Made by a program: the position numbers and the translations under genes
The notes under the pieces: generated by a model
Database searches by the model: none
Told to the model about the DNA's origin: nothing
Seen by the model: only the letters and a program-made list of their open reading frames with translations
In this document: positions 6,272-11,677 of the stretch, one piece after another
Numbering within the stretch: position 1 is the stretch's first letter
Layout: the number at the start of each line of letters is the position of its first letter
Assembly: GCA_946187095.1 (NCBI GenBank)
Contig: CAMHPW010000021.1
Span: 1 to 11,677, forward strand
DNA: 11,677 nucleotides
Direction of reading: 5' to 3'
From: an uncultured Clostridia bacterium
GTDB taxonomy: Bacteria > Bacillota > Clostridia > Oscillospirales > Acutalibacteraceae

Positions 6272-6751
6272 TTAAGCATTTCTCCAGAACATCTGTAAAT
6301 ATTGAGAATCCTCGGTCAGTTCTTCATAACTTTCCATATATGTCGTAAATAAGCCGCTTTTTTCCTTTTGGAACAGGACATCATCTTCTGTTTCAACGGC
6401 GTATTTAACGTGTTCTTTTATCTCGGAAGTTACCGAAAGCAGGTTTTGTGCAGATTCTTTCACATATCTGTCGTTATTTGCAAATTTTTCCGAAGAAATC
6501 AATATAAGAAGTTTTTTGCATATCTGCTCCACTTCTTCAAGAGTCCCGATATATTTCCCTGAAGATTCTTTATCAAAGCAGTCGAAATTTTCATCTTTTT
6601 CATTCCATATTCTCGTATATTTCACGATCTCATCCGTTAAATGCCTTACCTCTGATGCATAGCCGTCATCTTCGCTGTACTGAGAGAATTTACTGCATCC
6701 GCTCATACCCAAGACCATCAGCATACACATGACAATACAAAATTTTTTCAT
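6272..6751 (-). CDS. Small predicted lipoprotein of unknown function
   Basis: The product is 159 residues starting MKKFCIVMCMLMVLGMSGC. Residues 1-18 form a lipoprotein signal with lipobox M-S-G-C, so Cys19 should be lipidated and the mature protein anchored outside the membrane. The mature part is hydrophilic and mostly helical-looking, rich in Glu, Lys and Tyr; I recognise no domain. I prefer the ATG at 6751 to the one at 6757 because AGGGGGG ends right against 6757 but lies 6 nt before 6751. The 220-bp miniature element sits only 13 bp upstream of position 6757, so its target-site repeat overlaps the ribosome binding site. Any transcript must therefore start in or cross that element. lexA follows 87 bp downstream on the same strand. 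Confidence 0.75.
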   Translation of the reverse strand: MKKFCIVMCMLMVLGMSGCSKFSQYSEDDGYASEVRHLTDEIVKYTRIWNEKDENFDCFDKESSGKYIGTLEEVEQICKKLLILISSEKFANNDRYVKESAQNLLSVTSEIKEHVKYAVETEDDVLFQKEKSGLFTTYMESYEELTEDSQYLQMFWRNA

Positions 6752-6770
6752 ATCCATCCCCCCTGATATT

Positions 6771-6990
6771 CAATGTCATCAACTTAAGAGCTATGCGGCG
6801 TTGCCGCATTTAACCTCTCCGTCACCGCCTGCGGCGGTGCCACTTCCCCTGAAATCAGTGGAGACAAGCCGACTTTTTGCCTTGCGGTTAGTCTATCACT
6901 TGTGGCAGACACCCTTGCCTCTCCTGTGAAGGAGAGGGGGGATGCCGTTAGCTGCACTTATGCAGCAACTGCATTAAGTTGATGACATTG
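6771..6990. mobile_element. 220-bp miniature inverted-repeat element with 17-bp ends and 9-10-bp target duplication
   Basis: Perfect 17-bp terminal inverted repeats occur at 6771-6787 (CAATGTCATCAACTTAA) and 6974-6990. The flanks carry a direct repeat, CCCTGATATT at 6761-6770 and TCCTGATATT at 6991-7000 (9 of 10 identical), which fits a target duplication. The interior is non-coding and forms four successive hairpins: ATGCGGC/GCCGCAT (6793-6809), CACCGCC/GGCGGTG (6823-6839), CCTCTCC/GGAGAGG (6918-6937) and GCTGCA/TGCAGC (6951-6966). This is a MITE-like non-autonomous element; similar GC-rich, hairpin-forming intergenic repeats are common in Clostridia. It separates the substrate-binding protein gene from the small lipoprotein gene and may end or modify read-through between them. 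Confidence 0.85.
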
Positions 6991-7038
6991 TCCTGATATT
7001 ATATTAGCATATCTCTCACTTTTCCGCAATACTAAAAT

Positions 7039-8676
7039 TCAGTCCTGTATTTTTTCGGCTGACGAAAAATCCGCCTCCGCCCCGTAAGGATGGAATATAA
7101 TATTCTTTACGCCTGAAATATAATATCTGTCCTCCGTATACAGCGGATAGAATATGCCGTTTTCATGAAGATATTTTTCCGCCTGCACCATCTTATCGAC
7201 AGCGGTGCTGTCAGGCTTTGCCAGTATATCTGCAATGATTTTATCATACTTTTCATCATGAAAATGTGAAACATTGTATTCACTTGAACCTGAAAACAAT
7301 TTCAGCGTATCCACAGGGCTTGCACCATCGGGCTTCAGGGGTACGATGGCTATATCATATTCACCCGACAATACTCTCTTTTCCAATTCTTCTCTTGAAA
7401 CAGGCGTTTTATTCGCATAATCCCCCGTTAATTGATTCCATTCCCTGATCATGCCGTTGACAACGCCCTGAATTTCCTCCTCGTCTGTACAGAGTATATT
7501 CAATACAGGAAATTCAATCTCTTCATAGTCATACCAGTAATCATATTCATCTTCATGTTCCGGCTTTTCGAGAGCCTTTTCAAATTCAGCCTGTGCATTT
7601 TCTGAAAATTGCAGTCCCATTCCCCTGCCGACAAATTCACGGTAGGTCACTGTCCCCGCCTTTGCCGTTTCGGGAACGATATCCTCCGTGAGTCTGCACC
7701 CTTCGGGCAGATCGGCAAGAATTTTCTTCCTGTCAAGTGCTTTCAGCATTGCCACCCTGATCTCTTTGTTTCCGAACACTTCGCTCTGCGTATTGAAAGC
7801 GATCCCCCACACTGTATCACTGAAAGAAGTCACGTTCAGTTTATTTTTCTTCGCCTGTTCATATTCCGACATATCCGTTTGATAGCAGTCTATTTCGCCG
7901 TTCAGAATGGCACTGCTCACGTTTTCGGGACTTTCCGATATCTCTATGCTGACACCTTTGGGAACAGGCTTATTTTTGCCTGAATAATTGATATTTTTCA
8001 CAAGGTCGATATATTTTTCATGTTTCCAGCCGTTGTCGCCTACACGGAAACAACCGTTTGAAAGAATCTTGTCTGCTTCCAAACCGTACTGACCGCCCGT
8101 ACTTTCAAAAAAATCCTTTTTACAGGGCATGGCACAAGGCTCTGCCAAAAGTGCCGTAAACTGCGGATCGAGATATTCCAGTTTTATCTTTAAAGTATTT
8201 TCATTTTCGGCATATACACCAAGCTCCGACATATCGAGCTTGTCATTTCTGATCTTCTCCGAATTCCTGATACAAAAAAGTTCCTTTGCCGTGGAAGAAC
8301 CCGTTTTTGAAGAAAACAGCCTTTGAAAGCCGTATACAAAATCCTGTGCGGTCAGCTTTGAACCGTCACTCCATTTTGCAGTGTCACGGATATGAAATGT
8401 ATATTCCATTTTGGAAATATCCGCTTTCCAGCGGTCAGCCACACCCTCAACAGCATTGTCATTTTCATCAAGCCTTGTCAAACCCTCAAATATATTCATG
8501 ATCACAAGCCTTGACGGATTATCGTCTGCGATCTGCGGATCAAGCGTGACAGGCTCATCCGTTACCCTGTAATAGATCGTCTGTTCCGACGGAGATACAC
8601 TTTTTTTCTGACATGACGGAAAAATCATTATTGAAATGCATAAGATCATGACTGTCAGTATTTTCAAACAGCCCAT
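7039..8676 (-). CDS. Peptide/oligopeptide-type ABC transporter substrate-binding lipoprotein (SBP_bac_5)
   Basis: The product is 545 residues and starts MGCLKILTVMILCISIMIFPSC. This is a lipoprotein signal with Cys22 as the likely lipidated residue. The mature protein shows family-5 extracellular solute-binding features: PVTLDPQIADD near the N-terminus, NIFEGLTRLDE, the signature YTFHIRDTAKWSDG (about 92-105) with LTAQDFVYGFQR, and AFN...VAMLKALDRKKI (about 293-319). OppA/DppA-like proteins capture peptides or other small solutes and deliver them to an ABC permease. No permease or ATPase gene is nearby, so it is an orphan here. The ATG at 8676 was chosen because GAGAGGGGG lies 7 nt before it. 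A very acidic, aromatic insert (about 371-387) is unusual. A terminator-like hairpin lies immediately upstream, leaving no room for a promoter in the 69-bp gap. Confidence 0.88.
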   Translation of the reverse strand: MGCLKILTVMILCISIMIFPSCQKKSVSPSEQTIYYRVTDEPVTLDPQIADDNPSRLVIMNIFEGLTRLDENDNAVEGVADRWKADISKMEYTFHIRDTAKWSDGSKLTAQDFVYGFQRLFSSKTGSSTAKELFCIRNSEKIRNDKLDMSELGVYAENENTLKIKLEYLDPQFTALLAEPCAMPCKKDFFESTGGQYGLEADKILSNGCFRVGDNGWKHEKYIDLVKNINYSGKNKPVPKGVSIEISESPENVSSAILNGEIDCYQTDMSEYEQAKKNKLNVTSFSDTVWGIAFNTQSEVFGNKEIRVAMLKALDRKKILADLPEGCRLTEDIVPETAKAGTVTYREFVGRGMGLQFSENAQAEFEKALEKPEHEDEYDYWYDYEEIEFPVLNILCTDEEEIQGVVNGMIREWNQLTGDYANKTPVSREELEKRVLSGEYDIAIVPLKPDGASPVDTLKLFSGSSEYNVSHFHDEKYDKIIADILAKPDSTAVDKMVQAEKYLHENGIFYPLYTEDRYYISGVKNIIFHPYGAEADFSSAEKIQD

Positions 8677-8704
8677 GCATAATCCCCCTCTCAAAAATAG
8701 AATT

Positions 8705-8730
8705 CCCCCCGTTTGTATGTAAACGGGGGG
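8705..8730 (-). terminator. Intrinsic terminator-like hairpin after the VanW-domain gene
   Basis: A perfect 10-bp stem, CCCCCCGTTT (8705-8714) with AAACGGGGGG (8721-8730), closes a 6-nt loop. On the minus strand it is followed by AATTCTATTTTTG, an imperfect U-rich tail; the plus-strand side has ATTATTTTTG. It lies 15 bp past the stop of the VanW-domain gene and about 30 bp before the next coding start. It may terminate fully or let part of the transcript through to the substrate-binding protein gene. Confidence 0.75.
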
Positions 8731-8745
8731 ATTATTTTTGTAAAA

Positions 8746-10860
8746 TCAGTCAGATTCTGCCGACACTTCCGAAGGCTGTTCCGATGCAGCAGAGGATTCG
8801 GCAGACGGCTCATCAGATGCAACAGAGGACTGTACAGACGATTCCGCAGATGATTCCGCTGATGACTGTACAGACGGTTCAACTGACGGCTGTACAGACG
8901 ATTCCACAGGCTGTACCGATGACTGCACAGACGGCTCTACAGACGGCTCTACAGATGCCTGTACAGGCTGTACAGAAGCTTGTGCCGAAGATTGCTGTAC
9001 AGAGGACTGTACTGAAGATTGCTGTACAGATGACTGTGTGCCTGACTGCTGTACAGAAGACTGTGCCGAAGATTCTTCTTTCTTTTCAGTCTTGGTATTT
9101 TTCGCCTTTTCGAGATATTCGGCTGCCTTGCCGTATGCAACGGGAGCATTGCTGCCGCAGCCGTTGGGTGAAAATACGGCAGGCGGCTTCATAGTGGGCT
9201 TCACATCTGTCGGTCCGAAATCGGGATCAGCAGGAATTCTTGCCAATGCCGAACTGTAAGTATCATATTTGTAGTCATACGAACCGCCGGGAGTATATTC
9301 TCTCTTGATCTCCTTGCCGTTCTTGAAATAGACTTTGGCACCCTTGCCGTAATATCCGTCATAGCCTGCCCAACTGATCCAGCCCACAGGCACGATCTCA
9401 TCATACTCTGTGGAAAGCGGTCCGTACATTTCGACAAGCAGTTCATCAAGACCGTCATAATCGTAATCGTATACATAAGTGGCGATATAGATCGGATAAT
9501 CTTTAGTATTCTTGAATTTCATATCAAGATTGCCGTAATCGACAGTTGCATCCAATCCCCTGTCGGCATAGACTGACGGATAAGCGTGTGCCCATCTTTC
9601 AACAGGTTCCATATCTGCTCTTAATGCACAAAGATACAAAGTCGTGGAAGCCTGACAGATACCGCCGCCGTAGGATTGCACATATTCGCCTTTGACAATC
9701 GCAGTTGACGGGATATATCCCAATGCACCGTTAGTTGTATCGCCTGTCATCTTATTGAACGAGAATGTTTCACCGGGATTGACGATCGTACCGCTTGCAC
9801 TCTTAATTGCTAATTCCATGTTATAGTTGGATGCCCATACATTTGCCGCTGTCGTATAAGTAGAAGCGATCAGCTTTGTATTGGCTTTGAGTATCGGCAA
9901 AGTAATCTCAAAAGGCGTTTCCTTTTTCTTGATACTGATATTGCCCTGCTTGTCCGAAAGATTGATGATACTGCTTATCTTTTCGGAAAGTTCCTTCTGG
10001 TCTATCATAAAGCCGTTCTGACCGTCTTTATAGGTGAATTTTTCCACTTTTGACGGCTCAAATTTGACGACACTTGCATTGACGGGCAGTATATCAAATT
10101 CATCGGCGGCTTTTTTGACAGCCGCATCAACAGAATGCTTGTTTAGTGAAGATGTGATCGTGAAATCCGTCACACCGTTATTCATGACAGTCTTGACATT
10201 CGGCTGTGAAAGTTCCCCACGGCTGAAGTGATAAGCCTGTATCAGCACATTGGCAATATCCGTGTCATAGTCAAAATCGTCCTGTGTGAGAGTAACGCTT
10301 TTGCCCTCACATTCCACTTTGATATTGACTTTTTCACGCAATGCTTTCACGGTGTCCTGCATGGCATCATAAGCCTGTGAAAGCGTCTTGCCCTTGAGAG
10401 AAACACCCTCCACCGTCACATTGTCACCGAACACAATGCTTGATGTATCGATCTCGCTTATTTCAATCGGCTGTTCAGCAACAACGGGAATATCTTTTTT
10501 TTCTTCTGCCGTTGATGAAGTATAGACAGACTGCACATTGTCACCGTTTGCGGCACTGTCGGCAGAACTGTCGGCGGAAATACTCACACTGCTGTCATTG
10601 TTTACCTGTATGGCATTGTTATTGGCATTTGACATGAGTATAACAGCCGCCGATAATCCCACGCAAACGACTGCCGCCGCTGTCACTAAGGGTATCACGG
10701 GAAATTTTCCTTTGCGTTCACCCTGTACAACGGGCTTTCTTGAGGGTGTATTGACAGGTGCAAATACAACTGTTTCCTTTTCCGCATCATTCTCTGCAAA
10801 AACAGGTTCTTCTGTTTTTATCTCAGCAGTTTCTTCCATTTTCTCTTTTTCATCTGCCAT
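8746..10860 (-). CDS. Membrane-anchored VanW / PG-binding (YoaR-like) protein with Ser/Gln/Val-rich tail
   Basis: A 704-residue protein with a charged cytoplasmic N-terminus (1-52) and one transmembrane helix (about 54-77), giving a type II topology. A Ser/Asp linker follows, then a PG_binding_4-like region (about 145-320; VEGVSLKGKTLSQAY at 149-163). The VanW domain spans about 330-480, with the hallmark GGGICQASTTLY at 398-409 and a WAHAYPSV segment. A further YDGYYGKG region precedes a Pro-rich stretch (541-567). Residues 596-704 are almost only Ser, Gln, Val, Glu, Ala and Pro in SSVQ/PSVE repeats, with no LPXTG at the end. VanW proteins accompany some vancomycin-resistance clusters, but most, like this one, lie outside them; their biochemical role is not settled and a cell-wall role is inferred. 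The ATG at 10860 was chosen because CGGAGG lies 8 nt before it; an upstream in-frame TTG (10887) has no such site. Confidence 0.88.
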   Translation of the reverse strand: MADEKEKMEETAEIKTEEPVFAENDAEKETVVFAPVNTPSRKPVVQGERKGKFPVIPLVTAAAVVCVGLSAAVILMSNANNNAIQVNNDSSVSISADSSADSAANGDNVQSVYTSSTAEEKKDIPVVAEQPIEISEIDTSSIVFGDNVTVEGVSLKGKTLSQAYDAMQDTVKALREKVNIKVECEGKSVTLTQDDFDYDTDIANVLIQAYHFSRGELSQPNVKTVMNNGVTDFTITSSLNKHSVDAAVKKAADEFDILPVNASVVKFEPSKVEKFTYKDGQNGFMIDQKELSEKISSIINLSDKQGNISIKKKETPFEITLPILKANTKLIASTYTTAANVWASNYNMELAIKSASGTIVNPGETFSFNKMTGDTTNGALGYIPSTAIVKGEYVQSYGGGICQASTTLYLCALRADMEPVERWAHAYPSVYADRGLDATVDYGNLDMKFKNTKDYPIYIATYVYDYDYDGLDELLVEMYGPLSTEYDEIVPVGWISWAGYDGYYGKGAKVYFKNGKEIKREYTPGGSYDYKYDTYSSALARIPADPDFGPTDVKPTMKPPAVFSPNGCGSNAPVAYGKAAEYLEKAKNTKTEKKEESSAQSSVQQSGTQSSVQQSSVQSSVQQSSAQASVQPVQASVEPSVEPSVQSSVQPVESSVQPSVEPSVQSSAESSAESSVQSSVASDEPSAESSAASEQPSEVSAESD
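8749..9075 (-). repeat. Degenerate coding repeat for the Ser/Gln/Val/Glu-rich tail
   Basis: About 327 bp of imperfect short tandem repeats based on units such as GACGGCTGTACAGA encode residues 596-704 of the VanW-domain protein. The low complexity also creates long meaningless open frames on the other strand. Repeat number is likely to vary between strains, giving tails of different lengths across the cell wall. Confidence 0.8.
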
Positions 10861-10909
10861 ATATAAAACCTCCGTTTCAGTCAGCAAAAAATTCTCTTAT
10901 CCTTCGTAT

Positions 10910-10939
10910 ATCATACACCATAACACACTCAAAAGTAAA
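10910..10939 (-). promoter_or_regulatory. Putative promoter of the VanW-domain gene
   Basis: On the minus strand TTTACT (10934-10939, 4 of 6) and TATGAT (10910-10915, 5 of 6) are 18 bp apart. This predicts a start near 10903 and a leader of about 43 nt before the ATG at 10860. No terminator hairpin is evident after the upstream CorC-like gene, so read-through is also possible. Confidence 0.5.
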
Positions 10940-11006
10940 GTCCGCTTTTCATGAAAAATCTTCCAAAGATAAATCCGTCTTTCAAAATATTTTTGGATAA
11001 TCTTTT

Positions 11007-11525
11007 TCAGCCGTCTGATTTTCCGACAACGAGTATTTTTGAAATCCTTCTGTTCTCGACTTCGAGAACGGTAAATTTCACATTGCCGATCTCTATGGAA
11101 GGATGTTCACTGTTTTTCGGGATATGTCCGAGCCTGTCAAGCATAACTCCTGCGATCGTGTCATCTTCTTCATCTTCAAAATCAATGCCTGTCAGTTCGC
11201 CTATCTCATCAAGAGAAGTCGCACCGTCCACTTTAAAGCTGTTTTCGGCGAGCTTCTTGATCTCTTCTTCTTCATTGTCATATTCATCCTGAATATTTCC
11301 GAGGATAGACTCGATCAGATCCTCCATCGTAATAATGCCGCCGGTCCCCCCGAACTCATCGACAACTACTGCGATCTGGATCTTATTTTTCGTCATATAC
11401 TCGAACATTTCACTGCATCTCTTTGATTCAGGCACAAATACCGCTTTTCTGATCATATCTTTTCCTATGATCTCGGACGGTGTATTCGTGCTGACAAATT
11501 TCAGCAGGTCTTTTAAATCATATTT
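11007..11525 (-). pseudogene. 5'-truncated HlyC/CorC-family protein (CBS plus CorC_HlyC domains)
   Basis: From 11522 leftwards the frame encodes the C-terminal part of a HlyC/CorC (DUF21-CBS-CorC_HlyC) protein: YDLKDLL, then KDMIRKAVFVPESKR, the second CBS repeat with IAVVVDEFGGTGGIITMEDL and ESILGNIQDEYD. The CorC_HlyC domain follows (FKVDGATSLDEIGELTG, TIAGVMLDRLGHIPK) to a TGA at 11007. Full proteins of the family are about 400 residues, with an N-terminal membrane DUF21 domain and a first CBS repeat. Here the frame meets a stop at 11595 and nothing upstream resembles those parts, although 150 bp are available. An ATG at 11456 (AGGA 6 nt before) could still give a 149-residue soluble fragment, but family homology clearly continues upstream of it without any in-frame ATG, GTG or TTG. 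The gene looks truncated at its 5' end. Confidence 0.75.
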
Positions 11526-11677
11526 TTTTTTTAATTCTATTTTTCCTTTCGTTCCATTATGATTTGTTTTAAAACCTGTAAGATATAATTTTTTTTATTT
11601 TATCATTAATATTTTTATCGGTATTTTCGATTTTTGTAACTTGTTTTTGTGGAGTTTATAAAAATACACAAATGCAT
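11523..11677. other. AT-rich stretch (about 19% GC) replacing the 5' part of the CorC gene
   Basis: By hand count only about 30 of 157 bases are G or C, far below the neighbouring coding sequence. It begins with a T10 run (11523-11532) exactly where CorC homology ends. No supported gene is present. On the minus strand a short frame of about 28 codons ends at a TAA near 11571, which could be the end of an AT-rich gene lying beyond the window, but this is too short to call. It may be imported DNA, an element boundary or an assembly join. Confidence 0.5.

Noticed and set aside
8784..9194. 136-codon plus-strand open frame and the 66-codon minus-strand frame at 8949-9149.
   Set aside because: Both are shadows of the low-complexity Ser/Gln/Val repeat in the VanW-domain gene; they have no ribosome binding site and no sensible composition.
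8746..10860. Vancomycin-resistance gene cluster, suggested by the VanW domain.
   Set aside because: No vanH, ligase, vanX or two-component regulator genes are nearby, and VanW domains are common in Firmicutes proteins unrelated to resistance.
1..11677. CRISPR array, tRNA or rRNA genes, prophage genes.
   Set aside because: No regularly spaced direct repeats, cloverleaf sequences, rRNA-like blocks or phage structural genes were recognised on either strand.

Overview
The window looks like part of the chromosome of a Gram-positive gut Firmicute of the Ruminococcus/Oscillospiraceae kind. The reasons are strong GGAGG-type ribosome binding sites, moderate GC content, several exported proteins with N-terminal leaders or lipoboxes, Cna_B-like and VanW-domain surface proteins, and a 49-residue Gly/Cys-rich membrane peptide of a sort common in these genomes. 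The species call is inference from gene style; there is no rRNA or marker-gene proof.

Layout. From 1 to 2835 on the minus strand lies the N-terminal 945 residues of a large secreted protein with Cna_B-like beta-sandwich modules; it runs off the left edge. A 527-bp gap follows. It holds the promoter of that gene, one doubtful small ORF, and a 132-bp miniature inverted-repeat element with a perfect 7-bp target duplication. Immediately beyond the element, a near-consensus promoter drives a plus-strand operon: a TIR-domain gene whose frame is broken at an A8 tract four codons after the start, then an SLC13/ArsB-like permease. A very short Gly/Cys-rich gene (5387-5536) closes the plus-strand block at a bidirectional terminator shared with the convergent lexA gene.

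From 5588 to the right edge all genes are on the minus strand. In transcription order from the right these are: a 5'-truncated HlyC/CorC (CBS plus CorC_HlyC) gene abutting a very AT-rich stretch; a large membrane-anchored VanW/PG-binding protein with a Ser/Gln/Val-rich tail; a peptide-type ABC substrate-binding lipoprotein without transporter partners; a second, 220-bp miniature element with 17-bp terminal repeats, a 9-10-bp target duplication and four internal hairpins; a small unrecognised lipoprotein; and lexA. The LexA sequence has Arg where the catalytic Lys is expected.

Most genes seem to be independent housekeeping or envelope functions. The accessory part is the TIR-permease block beside the first element. 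The TIR protein has an intact-looking TIR domain, but its C-terminus resembles the last helicase motif of DUF2075-type NTPases with no Walker motifs in between, so it may be the remnant or minimal form of a larger defence-type protein. The two miniature elements have different ends but share a 24-bp internal core (22 of 24 identical).
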